From NCBI GenBank assembly GCA_003833135.1, contig QZLH01000474.1:1-64000 (forward strand): a DNA stretch of 64,000 nucleotides. Direction: 5' to 3'. Shown one piece after another: positions 12,941 through 32,300 of this stretch. Each line of letters begins with the position of its first letter. Positions within the stretch are counted from its first letter, which is position 1. Source of the DNA: Oehlia diaphana (taxonomy: Eukaryota; Glomeromycota; Glomeromycetes; Glomerales; Glomeraceae). The position numbers were made by a program, and so were the translations under genes. Below the pieces are notes generated by a model. It was given only the letters and a program-made list of their open reading frames with translations. It was not told where the DNA came from and did not search any database.

Positions 12941-13233
12941 ATATCTTACTGTTCTAAGATGCTTTAATAAAATTTGAACTTTTTATAAATTTATAATTTA
13001 ATTTTGGAAGTGTTTATGAAATGACTTATGACTTTTATGACTTATAGCAATCACATGATGATACTGATACTAAAATTGGGTAATAAATATAAAGATGAGA
13101 TGTTGTAATACGGCGGTATAACGCGGAAATTTCTGGGATAACGCGGAAAAAATTGTGAGTTATTTCAAACCAGTTTCTCACTGTTATTTACTTCTCAAAC
13201 CGTTTACGATAGTTTAATTGATAACACTGAATC

Positions 13234-15359
<2,126 letters not shown>

Positions 15360-16345
15360 GTAATTTTATAACCGTACTTAATTTTATAGTTTTATAGATG
15401 TACTAAACAAACATATAGTATCTTATAAAAACGTTTTGTTAGAAGGAAGGTATTATACAATTGCTCAATTATTGTTATTAGTTATTATATTGATTTGTTT
15501 TATATTTAAATTTATTGAGCTTCTGTATATTAGAAATAAATAATAGTGATATTATTTTTTAAATTTATAAAATCCCTATAAATTTGACAATGTAATGTTT
15601 TGTCGATACACCGGCTTAAATCATCTGGCAGCGGCTAACGCAAGTCGTCCAGGGTTTGGCCAAAATTATCAAATAGTAGAATTTAAATAAATAAATAATA
15701 AAGATATACATAAATCCTATATAATTAGTTATCATAATACAAATAATTTTACTGTTATAATTACATAGTATATAATAAAATAGCCAACAAAATAAACTAA
15801 GAAATTTTTCCTTTATTTAATATTAATATATTTTTACCATTTTTTTCTTCTCGTCTGCTATTAGACAGAAATTTTGAATAAATGTAGTAAATAAATAAAT
15901 TTTTATAAATTAAAAACGCTTGCTATACAAAAAATAGAACAATCCTTAGGTTAAAAGGTAGTTATTTGAAAAAACTATAAAAAGTTGAATTTTATTTGTC
16001 TTAAAAGTTAAAGTATTAATTAAACTGCGGTAAAAACCATTCAAGTTGAAGTATTAAATTAAATAGCTATTTATAGAAAATATTATTATTAATTAAACCA
16101 CCATGATTTAGACTAGTAACGTAATAAAAGTTTTTACTATATATGTTGAAATATCATATGGTTATCATATGACATTACCTAGTACATGGATGATGCTAAA
16201 ATCTTCCAATAATAATTACGATTTTTTTTTTTTTTCGCTACTAATTTTCTAAACGCTTGGTTTAATTACAATACTTGATTTTCAAAAAGTAAATCGGAAC
16301 AAGAAATAGCACAAATAAACTCGTTCAAATTTCTTACAAATTAAT
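15360..16345. other. Intergenic region VPS4 - GYF gene
   Basis: AT-rich, no ORF. A short GC-richer island at about 15600-15665 stands out from its surroundings and may be a fragment of a dispersed element, but I cannot identify it. The last 200 bases presumably hold the promoter of the GYF-domain gene. Confidence 0.5.
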
Positions 16346-19300
16346 ATGGCTACAAGCAACACCATGAACTTCGGACCAGAATGGTAATTACTCATAACCA
16401 TTTGGCTTTTCGGTGAACTCCAAGTTTGAAGCTAGTTCAGTATTTCTGATTTTTAACTCAATTTTTAATAAATTTTATTTTAAAGGATGAGACGGTTTCC
16501 TAAAACTCCAACGAGCGATAGTAATCGTTCCACTTCTCCTACTTTGACTTCATCTAATGCAACGACTAATTCGTCTACCATTTCTGCAAGTGCAAATAGC
16601 AATATAAATCCTACAAATAATACTAATAGCAACGGAACTACATTTTCTTGGTCTTCGGTGGCTGCTGCTAATAATAATAATACTACGTCAAATCGTTCAC
16701 TTCATAGTGAAGCGTCTGAGAAATCTGACGTACCTGGTGCAGGTGATTCTGCACTAAATCCTTTTAAATACTCAAAAGAATTTATGCTTAAATTATATAA
16801 GCCAGTAGGATTACCTTTGGAATTCGAAAGACATGAATATGTTACAAGTGAGGAGCCACTACAACCAATGGCCATGATAATTTATACAGAACAGGAACAA
16901 AAGGTAACACCTTAAATCTATTTTTTATAATAAGAAAATTGTTTAGAAAGTTCATAATCAAAATTTTGGGTGTAGTTAGCATAATATTGAATTAAGCAGA
17001 ATATTTATTGATCAACCAAAAATAAATACTATAATCAATAATCGATGAATTTTTAGCATTGGAATTTTATTCCATTATTATTAAATATAAAAATTTCACC
17101 TCGATTTAATAGCTTTTGTCAGGCACGTCTGTTAATAGTGAACTTACTCGGCGCATCGTTTCCAATGCATCGAGTGGAACTGTTACTGGAAGTGAACGTG
17201 TTGAAAGAGATAGAGTACCATTTCCTCCTCGTGGTGAAAAACATATTAATACTGGTCTAACTTCACCGAGAAGCGAACGTTTCGGTGGCATTATTGGTGG
17301 AGTACTTAGCGGGCGAACAAGTCCTCGTAGCAGTCGTCCACCTAGAACATCAGGATCTCTCAACTTATCATCTGCAGATGATCCAGTGTGGAATGGTGTT
17401 ACACGGCATGCAGTGGGGACTTTTGATAGTAATGGGGTTTTTAGAATTCCCGGGAACAATGTAGAGGATGAAACTTTAGATAAAGTTAAGAAAGAGGATA
17501 CCGAACGTGGCAAGAAATTTGAGCAAGAGGTTAGTGAGCGACTAATTGAAAATCTAATTTTGAGAAATCGAGTTGGTATGACATTATATATTCCCAATGC
17601 AGCTTGAAAGGAAAAATCCGACCGACCGATCGGATGCAAATACCTATAATAAGTCTTCCCAGAGTGAAATTGTGACGACCAAATCAGAAAGAGAAATGAA
17701 CAATGATTCTATGAATGGTATTGAAGATTCCACAAGGAATGAATTTATGGAGGACTTGCAGGAAAATACTTCGGTGCAGCTTGGTCTTCAACAGGAAACA
17801 CGGCATGAACGTCAAATAAAAAAAAATAAAGTGTTACAGGATTGGCAAGAATCACACAGTCAGTCAAATCAAGAAATTGAAGAATCATCTTTACAACGAG
17901 ATCAAACAGACTTTCATCAAGAAAAACAGCGAGAACAAACATCGTTTCAACATTCGCAAAGAAGTGAAGGAGAACATCAGTTATTACAACAACCACAACA
18001 TAATCGTAAAGATGACGAAAAAGACCTTGAACGTGAGATAGATGATGATCGCAGCTTTGAACTAGACAGAGAAAAAGATCAATTGATTTTAGAACAACAG
18101 AGACAGTTGCAGCTACAGCAAAAACAAGAACAAGAACAACAATTACAAATGCAAATACAGCAAAGACAAGAAAATGAACAGAAACAATTACAATTGCAGT
18201 TACAATTACAGCAACATCAACAAATTCAACAACAGCAACAACAGTTGTTACTACAACAGCAACAGCAGCAAATATTACAAGATCAACAAGATTTACTGCA
18301 ACACCAACATCAATATCGTCAGCAACAATTGTTACAACAACATCAGCAATTATTATTACCTCATCATTTTGATCCAGATCAAGATGATGATGTGTTAAAA
18401 GAAGCATTTGCTTATTCAAATGTAGGAAGTAATACACCACCATTATCCCCAACGGGCAAGAATAATAAGTATACTTCTGCACATTCAATTATTGGTACTA
18501 GCAATGCATTTGTAGATAGTAATTCTGGGGCGGCTAGTCTCTTTTCTGGCGCGGGAATAAATGTTGAATCTAGAAAAGTAACGTCTGAACAATATAAATG
18601 GATGTACCGTGATCCAAGTGGTAACATTCAAGGTACATCAATGTTTTTTTTTTAACTGTGTTATACTAATAATATATCATCTAACAATTACTTAATTAAA
18701 TTATTTAGGACCCTTTAGTAGTCAAGAAATGAATGAATGGTATAAAGGCGGATTTTTTGTTCATAGTCTTTTAGTTAAAAGAGTTGAGGATACTACGTTT
18801 GAACCTTTAGGTGTCTTAATACGAAAGACAGGTGATGATGAAAGGCCCTTTTCAGCACAGATACCTGGTTCAAGACCTTCTTTAACTATCTCTATGCCTA
18901 ATAATTCATCACGCCTGGTTAATGATCCATTCCAAAGGTCTTGGGTCGGTCCTAATTCTCCTAGTACAGCACAGTTGTTTTTGGATCAACAAAGATTTAA
19001 TCCTTTTGGTGGAACTGCTTCTGTACCAAACACTCCATTTGATCGATACCAATTCGGCAGTGTTTTTGGGCGAAATGATGGGGGATGGGGAGATTTGAAT
19101 TCTACAAATAATACATGGGGACAAACTGATAGTTTTACATCTAATAATGAAAGTCTGTCTCCTCGTATACAAGCTCCTAATTCTCCACCTTTATTTAATA
19201 ATAATTCCGCTACCTTTAATGTTTCACCGCCTCAAACTTATTTGGATCATCAACGAGTGTTATCTTCACAGATCGATCGTCAACAACAATATTTGGTGCT

Positions 19301-21448
19301 TCAACAAAGACAATTACAACAAAATCAACAGAATCAAAATTCTTACCCAGACGCCTTCATTAGGCAACAACACCAAAGTTATGTAGGAATGTCTGGACCG
19401 GTATCAGCCCCTATATCAAATGCGCCAACTTCTCCGTTCACGAGAGCCACAGGTTGGCCTGCCACAACTACTACCGAACCTCCATCATCGCCATGGGGAC
19501 CTGGTATTGGAGTTACTCCTTCACGTGCTACTCAGTCAGATGAAATTGGATATTTTGGTTTGAGAAAAGAAGGATTACAGCAATCATCACGTCGTAATGA
19601 AAGACAATATGAAATGATGAGTGGAAATATTCAAGATTCGTCACTTGATAGTAAAGTTAATGAGATGGTTAAGTCTATGGCAATAGCAGATGATGAAACA
19701 CATTCAAAAAAAATTGATGAAAAAGTAATTAATGAAGGAAAAGATGAATCATCTGCTTCAAAGAATATTACCGATGAAACATCTCATTTTGCTCAGAAAG
19801 AAGAATTGTATCGTACAAAACCTTCGTTACGCGAAATTCAGGCCGAAGAAGAACGACGCAAAAAACAGCAGCAAGAAAAAGAAAAATTCGCTACCTCTGT
19901 TCAACAAACTTCCAACCAACCAATTGCCAAAGCACCCCAGCCACAGAAAATTAACAGCGCAGCATGGGGAAATAATAATTCTATCACTCCTTCTTCACCT
20001 GCACCATGGGCAAAAGATGAAGACCACACTGCTCACAAAACTCCTTCACTGCGAGAAATTCAAGAGATGGAAGCTCGAAAAGCTGCTGAACGTAAAGCGG
20101 TGTCTACGGTCACTGCTCAGGCTACTGTTATGGTTACTAAAGAAGAATCAACACCCTCAAATTCTTCTTGGGGTATCATTGGTCAAAATTCGTCTAGCAC
20201 ATCAAATTCGTCTTCACTTTCTACTTCTCCTGTTGTAACTACACCAGCGTGGCAATCAAACAATTCTGCCCCCAAAAAAACACTTAGGGAAATTCAAAAA
20301 GAAGAAGAAGAAGCAATGAAAAGACGTAATAAAATTCGTGAAATGCAACAACAAGTTTTGCTTGGTGCTAATTCTGGAACTAGCACTTCTGTTGCAAATA
20401 GTATGGGTAAACGTTATGCGGATACCGTAGCCACGGGAAGCGGTGGCCCTGGAACAAAGGTACATGTAAAATAGTGTTAATCTAGTGTTCTTTGTATAAT
20501 ATATACATTTGTAACAAATTTTTTTTGTTTAGCAATAAAGCTACATTCATTCATTATTATTGTTATTATAGAAAATAGGATCTACATCTATGACCGCCGC
20601 TTGGACAACTGTTGCTAGCAAATCAAATAATCGTTCGACTACTGCAATATCTCCTCAAAGTAACATTGGTACTTCTGTAAATGTATTATCAACAAAGCCT
20701 ACTGGAAAAGATTCTACTGTGGTTTGGGATATGGATTCGCACAAGGGTATAAATGGCTCAAGGTATATATATATTTTTTTTATTTAATTACTGTTAAATT
20801 TTATTTATTTATTTATTTATGTATTTATTTATTTATTTTACTTTATATAATTTAGATCACAAACTCAATCAAATAAACCATCAGAACATTTAAAAAATAC
20901 TAATAGATCAACTCCCGTCAGCTTAAGTTTATCAAAGACTTCTGCCAACAGCGGCGCAATTAATGCTAACAGTTCTAATGAGCATTCTACACCCCGACCC
21001 CCTTCTGAAGAATTTTTAAAATGGTGTCGTCAGGCTTTACGTGGGTTAAATGATGTGAATGGTAAATTTATTATTTTTTTTTATTTTTATCCCTTATTAT
21101 TTTTTATTTATTTAATTTCTTACCAAATTCTTCATAGTTGAGGATTTTATTCAAATGTTGCTCACATTTCCGCTTGATCCTCCTCCTGCAACTATTGAAA
21201 TTATACAAGAATCGGTTTATGCTAATTCTCCCACTTTAGATGGTCGAAGATTTGCTGATGAATTTATTAAGAGGCGTAAGGCAGATGCTAGCGGTTTACC
21301 ATTAAATAGTTTTTTGAATACTAATACGGAAGGGAAGTCAGGTAAAGATATGGGAACGGGTAACAGTAACACAAAGGATGATCATTCTATAAATAGTGCA
21401 GGCGCTTTCAAAGTTGTAACTACAAAAAAAGGTAAAAAAAAGCATTAA
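16346..21448 (+). CDS. GYF-domain protein (GIGYF/Smy2-like), polyQ-rich
   Basis: An adaptor that recognises proline-rich ligands. GIGYF proteins act in mRNA decay and translational repression, and Smy2/Syh1 are the yeast relatives. Eight exons join in frame: 16346-16383, 16486-16903, 17113-17529, 17603-18632, 18709-20459, 20572-20762, 20856-21061, 21138-21448, giving about 1,453 residues. The GYF domain spans the exon 4/5 boundary, with WMYRDPSGNIQGPFSSQEM and NEWYKGGFF. It is preceded by a long Gln-rich, coiled-coil-prone stretch encoded at about 17930-18360 (mostly CAA/CAG). Further on, SLREIQ(A/E)EE-type motifs recur three times near the C-terminus, as seen in GIGYF relatives. The conserved C-terminal block contains EEFLKWCRQALRGLN and DGRRFADEFIKRRK, and the protein ends in a Lys tail. 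The intron at 17530-17602 was chosen because the alternative donor would give an intron of only 27 bases. Confidence 0.88.
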
Positions 21449-21720
21449 TGAAGATTAGAACATGGAATGACTTTTCTAACAAATCGAAGATTTTTAGTAG
21501 TGCAAATCTTTTTTATTATTGATCCATATGTGTCGCCTTTTATTGTAAATATATGTAATATTATGTGATGTATTAAATACATAGAGTTTACAATATTATT
21601 GTTATTTATTACACAATTAAAAAGCAATAACTTTATTAGCGTACATGCCCTTACAAAATAAAAAAATAAAAAAATATGCAATGTTAAAAGTCCTTAGCCG
21701 ATTCCAATATGAGCAGAAAA

Positions 21721-23010
21721 TCAATCAATATCGATTTTACTTGTTATATTATCCAAAAGAGTGACAATTTCATCAAAAATATTCAAAAATTGCTGAAATT
21801 TTTCTAAGTCTTCTTCATTGCGATGCACAGATACCATACTCAAAAGGATAACAGCCAGAATTGACCTAATATTAAAAAAAAACCAAAAATAAAATTTAAT
21901 AAAAAAAATAATTATTTGAAAATAATAATGATTTAAAGAATAAAATAACAAACCAATAAATTGATTGGCCAACAAAGGATGGTCCGAACAAAATTGCAAG
22001 ATTAACAAGAGGATAAACGTTTAGCCCAAATCGACCATTGGAAATCTTGGATAAAATTGGATGTTTCGATAAATTTATAACCTGAGATTGGATATTCTGG
22101 GTACTCATCTGGATTTTGGTAAGGTAAATAAATAAATAATAAATAAAATAGATTTCTATAATAAAAATCACAAAACCTTTTCAACAACGGATTCAAATCC
22201 TTCATCTGTTGTTTTTTTTTGAATAAATTCAAGATATTGTATATAACGTGTCATTATTGACGTAAATCTTTGTAATAAGTTAATTCTTTGTTCACCCCAG
22301 GTCCCATAAGTACAAGCCATCATCAATGGAGAAATAATAATTTTAACCGATTTTATCAGCAACATGTGAAATTCAGCAAATTCCGATAATTGATGATGAT
22401 GAATTAATGGTTCTTTTTCAATCATAATCCATTGAGGATTTTCAACAACTAATACAACATCATCATCGGAAAGATATTGTGTTGAAAGCTCAGAATAGGA
22501 AAGGCTTATATCCGATGAAGCTTGTTCGCCAATATCCGCAAGAATATTGGATTCAATTAATGATATTGCTTTTTCAAATGCATTAAAGAGCTTATCTTCA
22601 TTTTTATGAGTTTGTATTACCCAGCCCATTGATATAGCAAAGCTTTCAAATGATTCAGAGAGTTCACTTATCTGTTCTCTCTTAGTCATTATTTCGCGGA
22701 ATAGTTTGTGCATTAATTGAATTTCGCCGCAATCGCCAGATAATTCTTGATCTGAAGCTTTTCCTGTAGAACACAGAGAATCGTACCGAGCCCTAGATTC
22801 TTCATGTGCAAGAACTGAATAAGCTTCGTTTATCAAAATAAATTGATTGTTAATAGAAGCTATGTTTGTATCATCATCAAGACGTTGTTTATGTTTGTCA
22901 GGGTGATATTTTAAAGCTAATTTCTTATAAGCTTTTTTTATCTCTTGTGGTGAGGCAGTAGGAGTGATTCCCAGGGCCTTATAATATTCATGCTGTGGAT
23001 TAAGTGTCAT
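21721..23010 (-). CDS. J-domain (DnaJ-like, class C) co-chaperone
   Basis: The N-terminal J domain (about residues 7-80) carries the HPD motif in LKYHPDKHK, needed to stimulate Hsp70 ATPase. Exon 1 is 22177-23010. Two further exons, 21954-22108 and 21865 down to 21721, extend the protein in frame to about 377 residues, with hydrophobic segments (PLVNLAILFGPSFVG and SILAVILLSMVSV) that could anchor it in a membrane. The exon 1 donor (gttttg) is weak. An alternative is that the protein ends right after exon 1 at about 280 residues and the last two exons are mis-assigned. There is no Gly/Phe-rich region or zinc finger, so it is a class C J protein. The middle region (residues 85-280) is not one I recognise. 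Its 5' end faces MCM3. Confidence 0.78.
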
Positions 23011-23180
23011 ATTGAGTTGTGAGACAGGTGGGACAATGTAGCTCTACAAATATGCTAATGATGATGATGATGATGACATAAAAGTCAATTATCCACGTGG
23101 CAATTATAATACATTTTTGAATTTCGCGTTTCGAAATTTGGATAACTTCTAATTCTTTGAATCCTGAATTCGCTATAGAA
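23011..23180. promoter_or_regulatory. Divergent promoter between the J-protein gene and MCM3
   Basis: This 170-base spacer separates two divergent start codons. It contains a CACGTG E-box palindrome at 23094-23099 and, about 40 bases from MCM3, the imperfect palindrome aatttcgcgtttcgaaatt (23120-23138), whose TTTCGCG resembles E2F/MBF-type sites of G1/S genes. MCM genes are generally cell-cycle regulated. The motif match is seen; the function is inferred. A short (GAT)n run lies at about 23060-23078. Confidence 0.5.
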
Positions 23181-26717
<3,537 letters not shown>

Positions 26718-27985
26718 GAAAGGCTAACGTTAATTTGAAAACCGCCGTTTGTTACAAAAATTTTTAAAAATTTATATATATAGTTTAGAAAGTTTATAAC
26801 TGTGCGAATAAATTTATTATAAATATAAAAAATGCTATTATGATTCTGATCACATAAGTAGCTACGGTTGTAATATTTTTTAAGGGAATAAATATTATAG
26901 TTTTTTTTATAAGGACTTGGCTAATTATTTAGCTAATTATTTTTTTGGCCAATGACAACCAAAGAATCAAAAAATCAAACTTTATTTTGGGGAATACTAA
27001 TTATTCATTAAAAAACAGAGGAGTATAACCTTTCACAATTGAAGCGTGGAGTATAAGTTATTAGTAGATACTATATAGATACCTTTTCACAATTGAGTCT
27101 ACAGTCTAATTATGCAAATACTACTATAATCTATAGTATAGTGATAAAGCAATAAAATTATTATAATATTTTAGTAGTTTAAAGTGAAGCAATATACGTA
27201 CTTGTAAAGGATATTAATTTGTTAATATCGTAGTATTATCAATTAATAAAAATATTGGCGGGAAGGTTCAATTTAAAAATCATAATAATTTGCGGATCTT
27301 TAATTATTAATTATGCTTTCGGAGAAAAAAAAAAAAACTCTCAGGACTTGAGGAATCGCGGATCAAATTAAACTGTAAAAGTGCCGAAATGATCACCAAG
27401 TGACCTAAATTGTAAATGCAAATGGCGTGGGTATATCATCGTGTGGGAAAAAAATTTTAATAATTTAACATGTGAGCAATTTAATAATATTATGTTGATA
27501 AGTGGCGAAATACATTTCAACGCCCCGCATTCAAAATCTCCATTTATCGATAATGCAAGTTAGTCAAAATTGTGCGTGTGATTCCACAATTCCAAAAATA
27601 ACATTGTCTTAGCGAAACCCGTTAATATATCGTTAAATTCACTTGTTCAAAGACAACAAATTCAAAAAAATATATTTATGACGCGAAATGAACCCTTTTA
27701 AATCGTTATTATCACCTTACAGCCATTTTTCCTTTTCAGAAATTCAGCCAATTAGATTTTTTTAAATTGGATAATAAATATTAGATCGACATTTACTGCG
27801 GAATGCAGGGAGATATATATTTGAAATCGTGGCGACGTTCAAATGATATTCCATCAATGCAGATGGTAAACCGGTTTATTTATTTTTTATTTTTTTATTT
27901 TTTTTTTCTTGTTTGAAGTCCTGTTTTTTTTACTCGGAATTTTTAATGTTGTGTTCCTCTTTACTTGTGAATGAAAATTTCCCCA
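26718..27985. other. Intergenic region downstream of MCM3
   Basis: AT-rich, with no ORF of coding character and no RNA gene that I can recognise. It marks the change from the conserved gene block to the repeat-rich block. Confidence 0.5.
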
Positions 27986-27986
27986 A

Positions 27987-28068
<82 letters not shown>

Positions 28069-28069
28069 G

Positions 28070-28100
<31 letters not shown>

Positions 28101-28103
28101 AAA
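27986..28103. repeat. Long poly(A) homopolymer tracts
   Basis: Three or more A runs of roughly 25-40 bases, separated by short interruptions (ttttatt, tgggtttttttttt), lie immediately upstream of the first DUF4419 gene. Similar homopolymers flank the assembly gap at 39.1-39.8 kb and precede the second DUF4419 gene. Their exact lengths are unlikely to be reliable. Confidence 0.85.
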
Positions 28104-28140
28104 TTCTTCTTTACAATAAATAAAAATATATTTAACAAAA

Positions 28141-29262
28141 ATGAAGGGTGGTAATCGTAGCACTCAAATTTTAAATTCAAAACTTAAACCTGATAATCGA
28201 ATAAAAGCTCTCATACCTATTGAAACTCAAATAGAACGATTATTTGAAAATGAAATGGTACATGCCGTATCCGTAGACTACGAATATTCTCCTTATATTA
28301 ATAAGACAGTATTAGAAAATGTTCAATGTAGTAACGGTTTTATAGCGACGGTATTAGAAGCTTATAATAGGCATCAACATTTACGTATAACACCTGATGA
28401 TGTTTGGTTAACGATAGCTCAAGGAGTTTCTCGTCATATAAATTTAAATGAAGAAAAATATACCCATCTCTTCGCTCGAAGTAAACGAAGAAGAAGTCAA
28501 ATTTCAATCAATGCTAGTGGAATATTTGATAAAGAACGTTGGTCAAAAAGAATTGTTGGTAATTGGCCAGAATGTGTCCGAATATTAACTGAAGTAGCTG
28601 ATAAACAAATGGAAAAAATTGATTTGATGAAATTATTAGAATGTGATTACTCTACAAGTACGACTACATCAATAACTGCAAGTCGAATCGTTTTATTAAA
28701 TCCTCTTCGAGAAAATTCTCAAACGAATATTGATTGGACTTGTGGTATACCAAAAATTACTTTAGAAGGAAAATTAGAAGATTGGGAATGTATTCAAAAT
28801 AAGATTAAAACTCTAAGAAAATTATCCTTAGATTTAGATTTTTGGCTGGATCGTTTAGAACCAATCATTTGGCAATTGGTGAATACTTATCGTGGAGATA
28901 TAAACGAAAGATTTTGGAAAAGGATAGCACATGAATTTAGTGGTAATTGTTGCGTACCACAAACAACCTCAACTTTAAGCGGATGGATAACAGCTTTCTT
29001 ACCATATGATCGTCATGGCAAACAGATAGTGGGTAGTTTAATAAATGAATGTGATTTACCTGATGGAAAAATAATCATCCCCTTTAATATAAAAGGAGGA
29101 CCTTCTTTAAAATTAGTATCAGGGTTCTTAGGAGTAAGGCAAGATGTGGAAGAAAATGGTGAATCAGTGGTATCACCAGTTATTGGATGGGCGGTTGTTG
29201 AAGATAGTAGTAAGACAAAATCATTTTGCTCAAAAGCATTTGTAAGAAGTTGGTTTATGTAA
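28141..29262 (+). CDS. DUF4419 family protein (copy A)
   Basis: Intron-less, 373 residues. It matches the DUF4419 family by the blocks AYNRHQHL and ITPDDVWLTIAQG (about residues 74-95), CGIPKITLEGKLEDW (about 201), and GWITAFLPYD (about 281), followed by VSGFLGVRQ and PVIGWAVVE. No biochemical function is established that I know of, and no signal peptide or membrane segment is visible. It pairs with copy B (33947-35068), which has the same length in codons and about half identical residues, on the opposite strand. The two genes are tail to tail around a tandem repeat array. The start is the first ATG, directly after homopolymer A tracts and a short leader. Confidence 0.85.
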   Translation: MKGGNRSTQILNSKLKPDNRIKALIPIETQIERLFENEMVHAVSVDYEYSPYINKTVLENVQCSNGFIATVLEAYNRHQHLRITPDDVWLTIAQGVSRHINLNEEKYTHLFARSKRRRSQISINASGIFDKERWSKRIVGNWPECVRILTEVADKQMEKIDLMKLLECDYSTSTTTSITASRIVLLNPLRENSQTNIDWTCGIPKITLEGKLEDWECIQNKIKTLRKLSLDLDFWLDRLEPIIWQLVNTYRGDINERFWKRIAHEFSGNCCVPQTTSTLSGWITAFLPYDRHGKQIVGSLINECDLPDGKIIIPFNIKGGPSLKLVSGFLGVRQDVEENGESVVSPVIGWAVVEDSSKTKSFCSKAFVRSWFM

Positions 29263-29389
29263 AACATTACTAAAATATAATATAATTTATATTGTGTAAA
29301 TTTTTTAAAAAAAAAAAAATATTTAGTTTACTCAGCCTTCAGGCATAATCTCCCCGGTAGAACAAAAAGATATGATTTAATATTGTTCA

Positions 29390-32300
29390 AAAACAATCAT
29401 AAGATCACCATTTTATTGCATAATTTATGATTAAATTAAGATTATAGATGATGAAATCTATTAAATCTTACAAATATTACGTTTCATATGAATTAATATA
29501 ATCAAAAAACAATATACGAGACATTTATTTTTATCATTATAGTTTTAACGAAAAAAAAATTCTTTTTTTGTAAATAAAATTTCAATAATTTAAAAATAGA
29601 AAAAATTATCAAAGTGTATGCTAAGTTTTGAAAGTTTGGGTTCCCTTCACTTTTCACGTGTTCATATTTTATTTCGAGGAAAATCCTTACACACGAAAAT
29701 ATTTATAGCACATGATGTCTGATGGCTTGGGAACTTTAAAGTTCTATGAAAAAAAAAATTTTTAAACAGGATAAAAAAGAATAGCATACATTGTCATAAT
29801 ATGTTGGCAACGGTACCAGTTACATATCTTGCAGCATAATAACGCTAAGACGGTAAAATTATCTGATTTATATATAATTGTTTGTATGAATGTGCTACTA
29901 AACTTTTATATTCTATTTATATTACTATTTAGACAGATTACGTATTTACGCGTTGATTAATCCAAATTGGAAAATTTAATATTTTTTTACTCTTGTTTTT
30001 TTTGCTAATATTATCGTTCATTTATTAATATTGCATAAAAAAAGATTGTAAAAAGAGAAATCTTTTCTCATCAAATTTTTAATACTTTAATCAAAAACCG
30101 GTATCACAATTTCATATGAAGTCAATACAATATATATGTACGAGGCTATACGATTTTTTTTTTTTTTTAGTAAATAAAAATTTCAAATACTCAAAAAATT
30201 AAAAAAGTGTTTTGTTTTAAGTGTATTGCCAAGGTTCGAGCGCCTCCTAATGTTACATGATATGTAATATTTGTTGGATTGATTTGCATAACTTATTTCT
30301 TTGTCCAAAGAAAATATTTACAGCACATGATGTCTGATGGCTTGAAGTTCTAAGAAAAAAAAATTTTTTTAATTGTTTAAACAGGATAAAAAGAATAGCA
30401 TTCATTTATCATAATATGTTAGCAACGGTACCGGTTTCATTGACGGAACTTTTTATTTATATTTGATATAATTGTTTGTTGAAAATATATGAATGTACTA
30501 CCAAACTTTTATATTATTTATATAGGTTACATTTATTACTACAAGCCTATCCTTAGGTATTTACGGGTTAATTAATCTAAATTGGAAAATTTAATCTAAT
30601 ATATATATATATATATATATATATTGCTAATATTATCGTTCATTTATTAATATTGCATAATTTGTGATTAAAAAAAAGAAAAAAAAAAAGAGATTGTAAA
30701 AAGGAAATCCTTTTTCATTAATATTATGACCAAAAAAAATCAATATTTCGTTATCACAATTTCAATATAACCAAAAACAATATATTTATAGATTAACGAA
30801 ATTTTGAATTGCGGTTCGAGCGTTACCCGATATGCATAACTTGATAGCGGTTATTTCTTTGCTCCAATAAAATATTTACAACACATTGTGTTTGGGAAAA
30901 CTTTTACGATCTAAAATTTTTTGGAAAAAAAAAATTTTTTTTTTAAACATGTTTAACCAGGATAAAAGGAATAGCATTGTTGTACCAACGGTACCGTTTC
31001 ACTGTATCACTTACTTGCAGCGTACAAGCACTTCCCTGTGAATCACGTTACCTGCAAGTTACGTTACGAATAAATTACGATCGTTCGGTTATCTCCAATT
31101 TATTAAATATATGAAATATGCTATTAAAAATATTGCAAAAATGTACTATTCCATTTATTACTATTAGACGGATTTACGTGTTTACGTGTTGATTAACCCA
31201 ATGTTACATAATTGTGAGAAAAATCTTTTCTCGTCAAAATTTTTTTATTTAATGTTTAACTAAAAAATTATTTAACATTCCGTTATCATGATATCAATAT
31301 AATATACATACTAAGTATAAGAAAAAAGAATTGCCGGCTTCTCGTGTTACCTGATTTGCAGTATTGATTTACATAATTTGATAATGATTATTTCTTTGCT
31401 CCAGTAAAATATTTACAAACACATGGAGTCTGATGGCTTAGGAAATTTTTACGATCTTAAAAAAATTTTGGAAGTTAAACATGTTTAAACAGGATAAAAA
31501 GAAAAATTTTGATCTATTTTTAAAATAGCATGATATCAATGGTACCGTTTCATTTCATTGTATCATTTATCTTGCAGATAGAACGTTAAGTAAATTGTGT
31601 TAAGTTATTAATGATTTTATGATATGTTGCTATGAATCACGTTACCTACAAGTTACGTTACGTTACGAATGAATTATGTTCGTATGTCCAATTAGAAAAC
31701 TTATATAATCGTTTACGAATGTAGTCAATGTATATTACTAAAAATATTGCACTAATTAGATACGCGTTGATTAATCCTAATAAAACTTTCTATGTATACA
31801 AAAAAAAATCGATTTATTTTTTCTCACCAAAATAATCAATTTATTCATCGTTTTCACATTTACATATATCATATTATCCTTATAGTTATAAAGTACATTC
31901 TTTGTTCCAAAAAAGTGTAAAAAAAAAAAAAGAATTGTCAAGTTTCGTTATCTTATGAATTTACCTGATATGCAGTATTTGTTGGATAACTTGATAACAA
32001 ATATTTACAAAACAAATGGAGTCTGATGGTTTGAGAAACTTTGACGATCTTAAAAAAATTTTGGAAATTAAACATGTTTAAACAGGATAAAAAGAAAAAT
32101 TTTTATCTATTTTTAAAATAGCATGATAGTAATGGTACCGTTTCATTTCATCGTATCATTTATCTTGCAGATAGACCGTTCTTTATTTCAAGTATAATGT
32201 GTTAAGATATTAATGATTTTATGATATGTTACTGTGAATCACGTTACCTACAAGTTACGTTACGTTACGAATTACGTTCGTATGTCCTTATATAATCGTT

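Noticed and set aside
17581..17603. 27-base intron (gtatga..gcag) to connect GYF exons 3 and 4
   Set aside because: It is far shorter than the other introns in the window; an upstream gttagt donor gives a normal 73-base intron in phase 0.
17106..17639. Minus-strand ORF of 177 codons
   Set aside because: It overlaps GYF gene exon 3 and has no domain; antisense shadow.
17745..18488. Long minus-strand ORF (247 codons) inside the GYF gene
   Set aside because: It is the antisense of the CAA/CAG-rich coding repeat, which gives a Val/Leu-rich translation without any domain; the plus-strand exon is clearly the gene.
30230..30260. ggttcgagcgcctcc, resembling the T-arm of a tRNA
   Set aside because: No acceptor, D or anticodon arm can be formed around it, and the block recurs in degraded form inside the tandem array.
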